DNA from: Clostridiales bacterium CHKCI001
Lineage (GTDB): Bacteria > Bacillota > Clostridia > Lachnospirales > Lachnospiraceae
Reading direction: 5' to 3'
DNA: 64,000 nt
NCBI GenBank assembly: GCA_900045905.1
Contig: FCNS01000008.1
Location: 208,526-272,525 of the forward strand
Under the pieces are notes generated by a model. The model ran no database searches and had not been told where the DNA came from. It saw only the letters and a program-made list of their open reading frames with translations. Positions 9,745-18,150 of the stretch are shown one piece after another (position 1 is the first letter of the stretch; each line of letters begins with the position of its first letter). A program made the translations under genes and the position numbers.

Positions 9745-9772
9745 TTGACAGATGGAAAATAGATGCTATAAT
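9745..9772 (+). promoter_or_regulatory. Riboflavin operon promoter
   Basis: Consensus TTGACA, 16 bases, then TATAAT with an extended TG two bases upstream of the -10. Transcription would start just before the FMN riboswitch. Confidence 0.85.
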
Positions 9773-9790
9773 GGAGTTAATTAAATAATT

Positions 9791-9898
9791 ATCTTCAGGG
9801 CAGGGTGTAATTCCCTACCGGTGGTACAGCCCACGAGCCGCAAGGCATGATTCGGTGTAATTCCGAAGCCGACAGTATAGTCTGGATGAAAGAAGATG
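9791..9898 (+). promoter_or_regulatory. FMN riboswitch (RFN element)
   Basis: The conserved RFN core is unmistakable: ATCTTCAGGGCAGGGTG, ATTCCCTACCGG, AGCCCACGAGCC, ATTCCGAAGCCGACAG and GTCTGGATGAAAGAAGAT, with the closing stem ATCTTC/GAAGAT. FMN binding should favour the downstream terminator at 9926-9955 and so turn off ribD-ribE-ribBA-ribH when flavin is plentiful. Confidence 0.97.
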
Positions 9899-9925
9899 GA
9901 TCTTATTGGTTTTATTATGAATTGC

Positions 9926-9955
9926 TCTGGAATCGTTTTGATTCCAGATTTTTTT
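9926..9955 (+). terminator. Riboswitch-controlled intrinsic terminator
   Basis: The stem TCTGGAATC / GATTCCAGA has a GTTTT loop and is followed by seven T. It lies 28 bases after the RFN element and is the expected expression platform. Confidence 0.9.
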
Positions 9956-10010
9956 ATTTTTAATCAATCGTTCCCTATTATAGTACATATCATACTTATT
10001 GTATTAGATG

Positions 10011-10041
10011 CCTTGAAGAATTTTCTTCAAGGTATTTTTTT
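10011..10041 (+). terminator. Second intrinsic terminator in the rib leader
   Basis: The stem CCTTGAAGA / TCTTCAAGG with loop ATTT is followed by TATTTTTTT. It lies between the riboswitch terminator and the ribD ribosome binding site (AGGAGGTTGTT), so every ribD transcript from the upstream promoter must pass two terminators. Confidence 0.75.
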
Positions 10042-10059
10042 GTAGAACAGGAGGTTGTT

Positions 10060-11157
10060 ATGACAGATACTACTTATATGCAGCTTGCTTTAGAACTTGC
10101 CAAAAATGGATACGGATGGGTAAATCCTAATCCTATGGTCGGAGCAGTGATTGTCAAAAACGGTCAGATTATTGGACAGGGATATCATGAACGATATGGA
10201 CAATTACATGCAGAACGAAATGCATTAAAGCATTGTTCTTCTTCTCCAGAAGGGGCCACGATTTACGTTACATTAGAGCCATGTTGTCATTATGGAAAAA
10301 CACCTCCATGTACCGAAGCGATTATTCAAAGTGGCATTCGCCGTGTTGTGATTGGTTCTTCTGATCCCAATCCGCTTGTCGCAGGAAAAGGCATCGAGCA
10401 GCTACGTTCTCATGGAATTGAAGTTACAACAGGCATATTAAAAGATCAATGCGATCAATTAAACCAAGTATTTTTTCATTATATTCAAACACAAACTCCA
10501 TACGTTGTTATGAAATATGCCATGACAATGGACGGGAAAATTGCAACTCGCACAGGAAAATCGAAATGGATTACAGGAGAAAAGGCAAGAGAACAAGTCC
10601 ATTTTGATCGTCACCGCTATATGGGAATTATGGTTGGTATTAATACGGTACTCACTGATAATCCGCTTCTTACCTGCCGACTCCCTCATACAAAAAATCC
10701 AATTCGGATTGTATGTGATACCAACCTTCGAACTCCTCATTCTTCTCAGCTTGTCCAGACCGCAAAGGAAATTCCTACAATTATTGCAACCTGCTGTACA
10801 GATGAAGAAAAACAGAAGCTATTCTTAGATTTCGGCTGCCAGATTATTGTAACTCCACAACATAACAATCAAGTAGATTTACAGTATTTAATGGAACAAT
10901 TGGGTAAACAAAAAATTGATAGTATTTTATTAGAAGGAGGTGGCACATTAAACTGGTCTGCCCTAAATCAGAGAATCATAAAAAAGGTACAAGCTTATAT
11001 TGCTCCGAAACTATTTGGAGGGATCGGAACTTCTCCCATTACAGGCATTGGAATTGATGATCCAAATGATTCCATACAACTCTCCCCTCCTACAATACAA
11101 ATGCTTGGCAACGATATTTTATTAGAAAGTGAGGTTCTTTCATGTTCACAGGAATAG
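10060..11157 (+). CDS. ribD: Bifunctional diaminohydroxyphosphoribosylaminopyrimidine deaminase / 5-amino-6-(5-phosphoribosylamino)uracil reductase
   Basis: This performs the second and third steps of riboflavin synthesis from GTP. The N-terminal zinc deaminase domain (about residues 1-145) has HAE (His50) and PCCHYGKTPPC (Cys75, Cys84). The C-terminal reductase domain (about 146-365) has KYAMTMDGKIATRTGKSKWITG and the LEGGGTLNWSAL NADPH-binding stretch. At 365 residues it is of normal length. It is the first gene of the FMN-riboswitch operon, and its end overlaps the ribE start by 16 bases. Confidence 0.97.
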   Translation: MTDTTYMQLALELAKNGYGWVNPNPMVGAVIVKNGQIIGQGYHERYGQLHAERNALKHCSSSPEGATIYVTLEPCCHYGKTPPCTEAIIQSGIRRVVIGSSDPNPLVAGKGIEQLRSHGIEVTTGILKDQCDQLNQVFFHYIQTQTPYVVMKYAMTMDGKIATRTGKSKWITGEKAREQVHFDRHRYMGIMVGINTVLTDNPLLTCRLPHTKNPIRIVCDTNLRTPHSSQLVQTAKEIPTIIATCCTDEEKQKLFLDFGCQIIVTPQHNNQVDLQYLMEQLGKQKIDSILLEGGGTLNWSALNQRIIKKVQAYIAPKLFGGIGTSPITGIGIDDPNDSIQLSPPTIQMLGNDILLESEVLSCSQE

Positions 11158-11780
11158 TTGAAGAAATAGGCATGATTCAATCGATTCAGCGTTCTGGGAA
11201 TTCTGCTGTTTTAACGATTCAGGCAGACTTGATCTTATCGGATATCCATATTGGTGACAGTATTGCAGTCAATGGAATTTGCCTAACCGTTACCGCTTTT
11301 TCCAACAACTGCTTTTGTGTAGATGTTATGCATGAGACATTAAATCGTTCTTCTTTAAAGAGTCTGCGTGCCAAAAGTCCTGTTAATTTAGAACGTGCCA
11401 TGCCTGCCAATGGACGGTTTGGCGGACATATTGTATCGGGACATATTGATGGAATTGGTACAATCCGCTCTACGAAACCAGATGCCAATGCCGTTTGGTA
11501 TACGATCCAGACCAGCCCTTCGATTCTGCGCTATATTGTAGAAAAAGGTTCTATTACGATTGATGGAATTAGTCTGACTGTTGCCACAATTCAGAAAGAT
11601 AGCTTTCGAGTTTCCATTATTCCTCATACATTAAAACAAACCATCTTAGCACATAAACGAGTGGGCGATATTGTCAATTTGGAAAACGACTGCATTGGAA
11701 AATATGTAGAACGACTATTAACCTATCAACCAGAGACAAGCATTACTGCTGATTTTCTGGCTAAAAATGGATTTTTCTGA
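11142..11780 (+). CDS. ribE: Riboflavin synthase, alpha chain
   Basis: It dismutates two 6,7-dimethyl-8-ribityllumazine molecules to riboflavin plus the pyrimidine. The canonical MFTGIVEEIG start and two tandem lumazine-binding repeats are present: VNGICLTVTAF and VDVMHETLNRSSL in the first, IDGISLTVATI and VSIIPHTLKQT in the second. GGHIVSGHIDGIG joins the halves. The length of 212 residues is typical. The start lies inside the ribD 3' end with a GAGG site before it, indicating coupled translation. Confidence 0.97.
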   Translation: MFTGIVEEIGMIQSIQRSGNSAVLTIQADLILSDIHIGDSIAVNGICLTVTAFSNNCFCVDVMHETLNRSSLKSLRAKSPVNLERAMPANGRFGGHIVSGHIDGIGTIRSTKPDANAVWYTIQTSPSILRYIVEKGSITIDGISLTVATIQKDSFRVSIIPHTLKQTILAHKRVGDIVNLENDCIGKYVERLLTYQPETSITADFLAKNGFF

Positions 11781-11850
11781 TGAAATATTCCTATTTCATA
11801 TAACTCAACTTTATTTTATACCAATCGATTTATTTTTTATTTACTATGAA

Positions 11851-12031
11851 AGTGTCGTCAATGTCCAAACAGCCAGGAGATTTATACCCTGTGCTGAATA
11901 GATATTCGACCACCTGACCTGTATGAGCAGGTAAGACATTCGCCTAGATTGCGAATACGGGCAGCGATGTCACGAGTGCACAGCACGAAGACATTGACTT
12001 TTATATTGTAATGCTACTCGCAAAGCGATCA
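11851..12031 (+). repeat. Structured dispersed repeat element between ribE and ribBA
   Basis: The sequence is less AT-rich than its surroundings and folds into nested arms: GTCAATGTC (11857-11865) with GACATTGAC (11990-11998); GTGCTG (11891-11896) with CAGCAC (11981-11986); ACCTG/CAGGT (11917-11932); ATTCGC/GCGAAT (11938-11956). Its right edge (11995-12031, ending in CTCGCAAAGCGA) recurs inverted at 39361-39398 beside spoVAE. It contains no reading frame. I do not recognise it as a named RNA or element. Because it interrupts the rib operon it is probably an inserted non-autonomous element or a structured RNA. Confidence 0.6.
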
Positions 12032-12054
12032 TGAAAATTTAGGAGGAAAATACA

Positions 12055-13254
12055 ATGAAGTTTCATTCCATTGAGGAAGCTCTGGAAGATTTAAGACAGG
12101 GTAAAATTATTTTAGTAACCGATGACGAAGATAGAGAAAATGAAGGAGATTTTATTTGTGCTGCTGAATTTGCTACAACAGAAAATGTCAACTTTATGGC
12201 AGTACACGGCAAAGGATTAATTTGTATGCCAATGAGCATTGAACTTTGCAAAAAACTTCGTTTTCCTCAAATGGTATCCGATAACACAGATAATCATGAA
12301 ACGGCATTTACCGTTTCCATTGACCATGTTAGTACCACAACTGGTATTTCCGCTGCGGAACGAAGCATTACTGCTATGAAATGTGTATCCGAGGATGCCA
12401 AACCAGAAGATTTTCGCCGACCAGGCCATATGTTCCCTCTTATGGCTAAGAAAAACGGAGTATTAGAACGTAATGGACACACGGAGGCAACCGTTGATTT
12501 GATGCGTCTGGCAGGCTTAAAAGAATGTGGTCTTTGCTGTGAAATTATGCGAGAAGATGGAACAATGATGCGTACCCCAGAATTATTTAAACTTGCAAAA
12601 AAATGGAATATTAAATTTATTACAATTAAATCCCTGCAAGAATACCGTAAAAAACATGACAAACTCGTAAAACAAGTGGCATCCGCCGATATGCCAACCA
12701 AATATGGAGATTTCCGTATTTATGGTTATATTAATAAGCTAAATGGAGAGCACCATGTTGCACTTGTAAAAGGAGAAATCGGAGACGGTAAAAATCTCCT
12801 CTGTCGTGTTCATTCGGAATGTTTAACAGGAGATGCATTTGGTTCTGCCCGCTGTGATTGTGGACAGCAATTAGCTTCTGCAATGACCCAAATTGAAAAA
12901 GAAGGCCGTGGCATTCTACTTTATATGAGACAGGAAGGCCGTGGCATTGGTCTCATCAATAAATTAAGAGCCTATGAATTACAAGATGCAGGCATGGATA
13001 CCTTGGAGGCAAATCTAGCACTTGGATTTGCTGGAGATTTAAGAGAATACTATATCGGTGCACAAATTTTGCGAGATTTAGGAGCCAAAACGCTTCGTCT
13101 TTTAACGAATAATCCAGATAAAGTTTATCAGCTTGCTGATTTTGGAATGGAAATCATTGAGCGAGTTCCAATTCAAATGGACGCCACTGCACATGATTTA
13201 TTTTATCTTAAAACAAAACAACAAAAAATGGGACATATTTTAAATTACAAATAA
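12055..13254 (+). CDS. ribBA: Bifunctional 3,4-dihydroxy-2-butanone 4-phosphate synthase / GTP cyclohydrolase II
   Basis: The N-terminal domain (about 1-200) makes dihydroxybutanone phosphate from ribulose 5-phosphate; its acidic motif [11 protein letters not shown] and RPGHMFPL loop are visible. The C-terminal domain (about 205-399) opens GTP; its zinc ligands lie in [17 protein letters not shown], followed by [15 protein letters not shown]. Both domains look intact. The start has an AGGAGG site. It lies 274 bases from ribE because of the inserted structured element, yet no promoter is evident there, so it is probably still driven by the riboswitch promoter. Confidence 0.97.
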   Translation: MKFHSIEEALEDLRQGKIILVTDDEDRENEGDFICAAEFATTENVNFMAVHGKGLICMPMSIELCKKLRFPQMVSDNTDNHETAFTVSIDHVSTTTGISAAERSITAMKCVSEDAKPEDFRRPGHMFPLMAKKNGVLERNGHTEATVDLMRLAGLKECGLCCEIMREDGTMMRTPELFKLAKKWNIKFITIKSLQEYRKKHDKLVKQVASADMPTKYGDFRIYGYINKLNGEHHVALVKGEIGDGKNLLCRVHSECLTGDAFGSARCDCGQQLASAMTQIEKEGRGILLYMRQEGRGIGLINKLRAYELQDAGMDTLEANLALGFAGDLREYYIGAQILRDLGAKTLRLLTNNPDKVYQLADFGMEIIERVPIQMDATAHDLFYLKTKQQKMGHILNYK

Positions 13255-13274
13255 ACAGAAAGGAACATCCAACT

Positions 13275-13745
13275 ATGAAAACATTTGAAGGAAAACTAGT
13301 ATCCAATCATAACATCAAAATCGGTATTGTTGCCGCACGTTTTAATGAATTTATTACATCCAAACTGGTAGGAGGTGCGTTGGATGGACTAAAACGTCAT
13401 GATGTCTGTGAAGACTGTATTGATATCGCATGGGTTCCAGGAGCATTTGAAATTCCTTTGATTGCCTCAAAAATGGCCAAAAGTAAAAAATACGATGCTG
13501 TTATTTGCCTCGGCTGTGTCATTCGTGGAAGCACAAGCCACTATGATTATGTATGTAACGAAGTATCGAAAGGAATTGCATCCGTTTCCTTAAATAGCGA
13601 TATCCCAGTTATGTTTGGCATTTTAACGACGGAAAACATTGAACAGGCCATTGAACGTGCTGGTACAAAAGCAGGAAACAAAGGCTATGACTGTGCGCTT
13701 GGAGCAATTGAAATGATTAACTTAATCCACGAGATTGAATCTTAA
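13275..13745 (+). CDS. ribH: 6,7-dimethyl-8-ribityllumazine synthase
   Basis: It condenses the pyrimidine from RibD (after dephosphorylation) with the RibB product to give lumazine, the RibE substrate. The 156-residue protein shows [12 protein letters not shown], the [10 protein letters not shown] substrate loop and [18 protein letters not shown], including the His of the catalytic region. It follows ribBA by 20 bases with an AGAAAGGA site and closes the operon at a long terminator hairpin. Confidence 0.97.
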   Translation: MKTFEGKLVSNHNIKIGIVAARFNEFITSKLVGGALDGLKRHDVCEDCIDIAWVPGAFEIPLIASKMAKSKKYDAVICLGCVIRGSTSHYDYVCNEVSKGIASVSLNSDIPVMFGILTTENIEQAIERAGTKAGNKGYDCALGAIEMINLIHEIES

Positions 13746-13767
13746 ACAAAATATACTTTCATACATA

Positions 13768-13811
13768 ATACTATGGCCAGCTACCGTCGCTAGCTGGCCA
13801 TAGTATTTATT
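13768..13811. terminator. Rib operon terminator hairpin
   Basis: A perfect 16-bp stem, ATACTATGGCCAGCTA / TAGCTGGCCATAGTAT, with a 7-base loop is followed by TTATT. The core CCAGCTA/TAGCTGG recurs in the hairpin at 18276-18306, which precedes the second copy of the same lipoprotein sequence. Confidence 0.75.
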
Positions 13812-13840
13812 ATCGTGATATGCAAAGGAAAACTTCAGTA
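13807..13840 (+). repeat. Short dispersed repeat, copy 1
   Basis: TTATTATCGTGATAT followed by a diverged CAAAGGAAAACTTCAGT recurs at 40949-40982 within the spoVA cluster. Its role is unknown; each copy lies next to a hairpin. Confidence 0.5.
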
Positions 13841-13853
13841 GAATTTTTTTGTT

Positions 13854-14217
13854 ATTCTATTGAACATTTAACAAATATAAAAGATCTCCAATATTATATA
13901 CAACTGCACATCCCTCTGGATGTTCTGTGTTATTCGTCAATGTAACCGAATTCAAATAATGGTCTCCATCATCAAAATTCCAATCTTTGATTTGATTCCA
14001 TACCTCATCTGGATTTGTGGTATAAAGGTTTTGATGCTCCAAAATCGTTTCCTGCGGAGTCTGAATGCATTCTTCCAACTCTCTGTAATCCTGCATCACA
14101 ATATAACGGTACAAATGATATGCCTTCTTTTGATTTTCATTTGTAATATTCTTTACCTGTGCTTCTGAAGAACTAAATGATGTACGTACAATCGTTCCGA
14201 TCTGTTCTGTGCTTAAT
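13854..14217. repeat. 364-bp direct repeat, left copy
   Basis: It matches 18315-18678 without gaps at a constant offset of 4,461 bases; I count five mismatches. The repeat is the 3' part of the lipoprotein gene that is complete on the right, and it flanks the ABC/secreted-protein cassette. Confidence 0.92.
13857..14217 (-). pseudogene. Truncated 3' fragment of the lipoprotein gene at 18318-19151
   Basis: It encodes about the last 120 residues of the lipoprotein (from STEQIGTIVRTSF to DLLYLLNVQ), nearly identical to the intact copy. Similarity stops abruptly at 14217, where cassette sequence begins; the signal peptide and N-terminal half are missing. A short 85-residue product from a Leu codon at 14114 is possible, but no ribosome binding site supports it. 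Confidence 0.85.
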
Positions 14218-14330
14218 ATAAAAAATTTAAAATTTAAAGTTGTTATGAAAACAATTATATCTTTGCCTCCATAACAACTCTTATTTAAAATATGTAAATA
14301 TAACTAATCATTGTACTAAATTTTTTATAT

Positions 14331-14708
14331 TTAGTGTACATTCCAATAACCACAAATTAAACAATCAAGTGTTGGATTATGTCCCATAGCATATAGCGGT
14401 TTAAAATAATCTCCTCTTCCAAATGTAACATTCACCCATCCTCCTCTTACTGCTAACACTGGCTGATTGGCATCACTTTTTACCCATACATTTCGATATC
14501 CTACATATGAACCATCCGAAGCAAACATATCTGTAATACCAACTGCTCCTATCGTAGTATGCCAATCTTCTGATGTAGCACCTGTAACATATGTATATGT
14601 ATTACTATCTACAAAACTTCTTACAAATTCAACTTCTCTCGCAGAAGCAGGTGAATAAATCACTAAACTACATACCATAATAACAAACAAACTTATCTTT
14701 TTCTTCAT
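14331..14708 (-). CDS. Small secreted protein of unknown family (cassette effector candidate)
   Basis: The 125 residues begin with a clear Sec signal peptide (MKKKISLFVIMVCSLVIYSPASA, cleavage after Ala23) and give a mature protein of about 102 residues. The mature part is rich in Gly, aromatic and beta-prone residues (TYTYVTGAT, GSYVGYRNVWV, VRGGWVNVTFGRGDYF) and ends with CLIC-GYWNVH, a closely spaced Cys pair. A GGAGGG site precedes the ATG. It is the last gene of an ABC transporter operon, which suggests an exported bacteriocin-like or signalling protein served by that transporter. Size and context recall lactococcin-972-type proteins, but its motif is not clearly present. Confidence 0.65.
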   Translation of the reverse strand: MKKKISLFVIMVCSLVIYSPASAREVEFVRSFVDSNTYTYVTGATSEDWHTTIGAVGITDMFASDGSYVGYRNVWVKSDANQPVLAVRGGWVNVTFGRGDYFKPLYAMGHNPTLDCLICGYWNVH

Positions 14709-14743
14709 CTACATATCCCTCCATATGGTTATATTTACATATT

Positions 14744-15445
14744 TTATAATGAATAATACTCTAGAATTTTCCTTCGTATTTTATTCATCTGCTCCACGAT
14801 CTGCTTCGAATTAGAAGGAACTCCAATTCCATTAATTTCATTAAAATTATAGTATTCTTTTTTCTCTAATAACGGAATCTCTTTGTTCAATGATAAAAAT
14901 GGGAACCAAATTGGATCTATATAATATACTTCTTTTTCCCATATCTCATTTAATGTAGAAGGTTTTAAAAAAAGAAGATATTTTTCCTTCGGATTCATAA
15001 ATGTATTACCCTGCTTACAAATCGGTTTTCCATTCTCAATTCCAAATGCCCCATACTGATAAACCATTCCTATTGTTCCATTTTTCTTTTGATCCCCTTG
15101 TAACACGTTCTCAATAAGCACCTTTTGTCCTATAGTATCACTATTATATTCTAATTGATTCAAAGGAGATACAATCGCAATCATAGGTACTTCGCTTAAT
15201 AGGTCTAAAAAATCATCTTCATGTTCTACTAACATCTGATAGGTCTCAGTTTCTCGTTCCTCTCCTATTATTACATCAGATGCATCTTTAATTAAAATAT
15301 TTAACTTGGTCAATTCTTCCCACGTTGTAGCTTCCGCAAGCCCACAATCTGTTACAATATTTTCTTTGCTTTTTCCTGCTATTAATACAACTAACACCAA
15401 AATTAGTAGTAAAAATCCCCACATCTTTGTTGATTTTTTTAGCAT
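14744..15445 (-). CDS. Membrane-anchored extracytosolic protein of unknown function
   Basis: This 233-residue protein has one N-terminal hydrophobic segment (residues 9-23, WGFLLLILVLVVLIA) and a large outside domain. Within the domain, KVLIENVLQGDQKKNG followed by KEKYLLFLKP resembles a beta-rich exported domain seen in uncharacterised Firmicute surface proteins. It starts 69 bases after the ABC ATPase with a GGAGAG site and precedes the secreted-protein gene by 35 bases. By context it could be an immunity or chaperone partner for the secreted protein; the sequence alone does not show this. Confidence 0.65.
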   Translation of the reverse strand: MLKKSTKMWGFLLLILVLVVLIAGKSKENIVTDCGLAEATTWEELTKLNILIKDASDVIIGEERETETYQMLVEHEDDFLDLLSEVPMIAIVSPLNQLEYNSDTIGQKVLIENVLQGDQKKNGTIGMVYQYGAFGIENGKPICKQGNTFMNPKEKYLLFLKPSTLNEIWEKEVYYIDPIWFPFLSLNKEIPLLEKKEYYNFNEINGIGVPSNSKQIVEQMNKIRRKILEYYSL

Positions 15446-15514
15446 AATTATCTCTCCATTCTATATTTTTCAACCCATTCATAAATTTTGAGATACGGCA
15501 TATACTTTTCTCCA

Positions 15515-16138
15515 TTACATTTCTGCTATTTCTAATTGACCAGATTTCATAAGATATACCTCATCACACAACCCTGTAATATTTTCTGTAATATGGCTCG
15601 CAATACAAATAATAGCACCTCTTTTTGCTTCTTCCTTCACAATATGATAAAACAACTCAACTCCTTTTGCATCTAGACCATTCGTAGGTTCATCAAATAA
15701 AAGCAGTTCTGGACATTCCATTAACGCTTGTGCAATCAAAAGCCTTTGTTTCATACCAAGCGAATATTTGCGGAAATTTCTTTTATCATCTGGATTTAAT
15801 CCAACACGTTCAATTGCCCTTCGAATATCTTTTTCAGAAGCTATTTTTTTTATTTGTGATAAATACCTTAGATTCTGTAATCCCGTAAATTCTGGATAAA
15901 GAGAAGCATGTTCAATCACAACCCCGATTGAAGGTTCTATATGTTTCTCCCTCGATCCCCAGATTACTTCTCCTTCCGTTGGCCGAACTAATCCTGCCAA
16001 AACGCGGAACAGCATAGTCTTTCCTGAACCATTTTCTCCAATTATTCCATATATCTTCCCGTTCTGCAATGAAAGATTAATATCATCTAAAAGCACTACT
16101 TTTTTAATTTTTTTACTTAGATGATTTATTGTAATCAT
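15515..16138 (-). CDS. ABC transporter ATP-binding protein
   Basis: This 207-residue ATPase is complete: Walker A GIIGENGSGKT, signature YSLGMKQRLLIAQAL with a variant SLGMK in place of SGGQ, Walker B LLLFDEPTNGLD and the switch His in IASHITENI. It is shorter than most ABC-2 ATPases because it lacks a C-terminal extension, as in bacteriocin-immunity or antibiotic-efflux types. It sits between two membrane-protein genes and two exported-protein genes, all leftward. A GAGGAGAG site supports the start. Confidence 0.9.
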   Translation of the reverse strand: MITINHLSKKIKKVVLLDDINLSLQNGKIYGIIGENGSGKTMLFRVLAGLVRPTEGEVIWGSREKHIEPSIGVVIEHASLYPEFTGLQNLRYLSQIKKIASEKDIRRAIERVGLNPDDKRNFRKYSLGMKQRLLIAQALMECPELLLFDEPTNGLDAKGVELFYHIVKEEAKRGAIICIASHITENITGLCDEVYLMKSGQLEIAEM

Positions 16139-16192
16139 AGACTCTCTCCTCTTAACAATCCTTTATCATATAAAATACAGCTAAGTATATTT

Positions 16193-16939
16193 TTACAGTG
16201 AAATATCCATATGATTTACCCACTTTTCCCCTACTACACTTATCATTATACAAAGAAATCCATCCCAAATAATCGTTGGGAGAAGTGAATACCCTGTTTG
16301 CAAACCCAAATAGCAAAATGGATTCCATATTGTCAAATTAGAATTCAATTCAGCCCTAATTGCCGCAACAATAAAGAAACAAATTATGCTATATGTAATC
16401 AGAAAGCTAGCTAGAATATTCCATCTAATTGCACATAGGTTTAAGATTAACGTAGTCAATATCGTAATCATAGTTTGAATACAAAATACAAATAATACAG
16501 TTTTCCAAAAATCAAATTCAACAGATCTTCCTGATTGATATAAAGTCAGAGCCGTAAGCATTCCAACTAATACAAAATTATAGGCAATGCTCAACCCAAC
16601 TAACTCAAATACTTTTTTCGTAAACCATTTTTTCCGATCTCTAGCCCTAGAAAAAATATAAACACTAATATTTTGAAAATATTCTGACAAATAGGTTCCA
16701 TATAAAATATGAAATAATGTTAAGTAACCTATTTTTTCCGAAGCCAGAATGAACTTTGTTATCTCTATATCGTCACCTTCCAATTCTGTTACTGTTCCAA
16801 ATAGTTTTCCTAGTAATAGTTTTGTCGCATCTAACTCCATTGGCTCTGATATAATTGCATAGCCCTCCAGAAGAAACAATAAAAGAATCACATAAAAGAT
16901 CTTACTCCATTTTTTTCTTCTCATTCTATTCCTCAACAC
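16193..16939 (-). CDS. ABC-2-type permease-like membrane protein
   Basis: This 248-residue protein has about six hydrophobic segments, an N-terminal RMRRKKWSKIFYVILLLFLLEGY and a long first outside loop (residues 30-70), a layout common in ABC-2 half-permeases. The start may be GTG 16939, with a distant AGGA, or ATG 16924, preceded by GAGG; the second is well placed. It is probably the second transmembrane subunit for the downstream ATPase. No family-level identity could be read from sequence. Confidence 0.7.
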   Translation of the reverse strand: MLRNRMRRKKWSKIFYVILLLFLLEGYAIISEPMELDATKLLLGKLFGTVTELEGDDIEITKFILASEKIGYLTLFHILYGTYLSEYFQNISVYIFSRARDRKKWFTKKVFELVGLSIAYNFVLVGMLTALTLYQSGRSVEFDFWKTVLFVFCIQTMITILTTLILNLCAIRWNILASFLITYSIICFFIVAAIRAELNSNLTIWNPFCYLGLQTGYSLLPTIIWDGFLCIMISVVGEKWVNHMDISL

Positions 16940-16965
16940 TGTATTTTCCTAAAACTTCTCCTAAT

Positions 16966-17898
16966 TTATTCTCCCTGAATATGCCTCATCTCTTTCTTTA
17001 TTGCAAATTTTATACATATGCTACAAAAAGTAACTATAATAGCTGCCACACAAAACAGATAAATTGTATTCTGCCCCCGCTCTCCAAATGGATTTACATA
17101 TTCCAAGAGATTATAACAAACATATTCTGGTCCTTCTTTATACCCCATACTTTCCACTTCTAAAGGAGAGAATGGATTTGAACCAGCATTTTTATAAGAG
17201 TATTCCGTTAACACATTCATTAGTTTTAACAACACAAAAAGTGGAATAAACAGAAAAATTCGTCCCCTTCGTATTAAAAAAGAAAAACACAGTAGAATTA
17301 CCCCAAAAACTCCCGATAACGTCGACAATAAAACAATATACCAAATATAATAAAGATGTGGATAGTTTAAATATAATTTTAAAAATGGAAGCTGTATATT
17401 CTGCACATGTATTGCATAATAAGTTCCTGTCAACATTCCGTCATATCCTTCCGTCCCATAATAAGCTCCCATAATATTATTCGTATGAGGGAATGTCACT
17501 TGGCATAAAATATAATTAATCAAAAATGGAAGCATAATAATTAAAAAACCCCCAATAAAACAAACGATCACTTTAGATAAAATATATCGTTGCACTCCCA
17601 TTTTAGAAATTAAAAGAATGGAAGTTCCATTTGCTCGTTCAACTATATAAGATGTCGCATATGGTAACACCACTAATATCGGAAATAAAAAAGTAAAATA
17701 ATACCACAATGGATGTAAATTCGACCCGCAATAAAATTGTGTTGCATCCCAATACACCATAAGATCTGTTCCTGTTTGCTGTTTTACTTCGTACCAATAA
17801 CAGTATAATGCCCAACAAAAAGTAAAGGAAAATGCTAATTTAAATTCTTTTTTATTCACCATTACAAAAAATTGCATTCGTACCGCTTTCCCCATCAT
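16966..17898 (-). CDS. ABC-2-type permease-like membrane protein, first gene of the cassette
   Basis: This 310-residue protein has about six to seven transmembrane segments. A cytosolic loop after the second segment contains SYIVERANGTSILLISKMGVQRYILSK, the arrangement typical of ABC-2 permeases related to ABC-2 membrane protein 2 families, followed by a large outside loop (HTNNIMGAYYGTEGYDG). An AGGAGG site precedes two adjacent ATG codons at 17898 and 17895. It leads the five-gene cassette from a strong promoter about 100 bases upstream. Confidence 0.75.
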   Translation of the reverse strand: MMGKAVRMQFFVMVNKKEFKLAFSFTFCWALYCYWYEVKQQTGTDLMVYWDATQFYCGSNLHPLWYYFTFLFPILVVLPYATSYIVERANGTSILLISKMGVQRYILSKVIVCFIGGFLIIMLPFLINYILCQVTFPHTNNIMGAYYGTEGYDGMLTGTYYAIHVQNIQLPFLKLYLNYPHLYYIWYIVLLSTLSGVFGVILLCFSFLIRRGRIFLFIPLFVLLKLMNVLTEYSYKNAGSNPFSPLEVESMGYKEGPEYVCYNLLEYVNPFGERGQNTIYLFCVAAIIVTFCSICIKFAIKKEMRHIQGE

Positions 17899-17996
17899 TT
17901 TCCTCCTGTAAATTTACTCAATATTTAATAAATATAAAAATTTCTTCTTAACTATTGTGATATTTATCTTTTACTTTACTATTTTTATAGAATACT

Positions 17997-18025
17997 ATAT
18001 TATCACTATATTAAAACTTTGTCAA
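17997..18025 (-). promoter_or_regulatory. ABC/secreted-protein cassette promoter
   Basis: On the minus strand: consensus TTGACA, 17 bases, TAATAT. The leader to the first start codon is about 90 bases. Confidence 0.75.
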
Positions 18026-18150
18026 TACTCTTGAATTATATTATGAATAGATTTTTTCTTACAAAAATAATTCATTTTTTCGATTAATATTCTATTATCT
18101 TTATAATTTAATTATTTTCAGCTATATTTTTGCATTATTTTTTCTATTTC

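Noticed and set aside
11781..12054. Second FMN riboswitch before ribBA
   Set aside because: None of the RFN core sequences is present; the structure is of another kind.
14331..14708. Direct assignment of the secreted protein to the lactococcin 972 bacteriocin family
   Set aside because: Size, signal peptide and ABC context fit, but the central Y-x-x-Y-x-H type motif and spacing are not evident.
15446..15515. Small open frame starting at the ATPase stop (MEKSICRISKFMNGLKNIEW)
   Set aside because: It mostly overlaps the 233-residue gene in another frame and has no own ribosome binding site.
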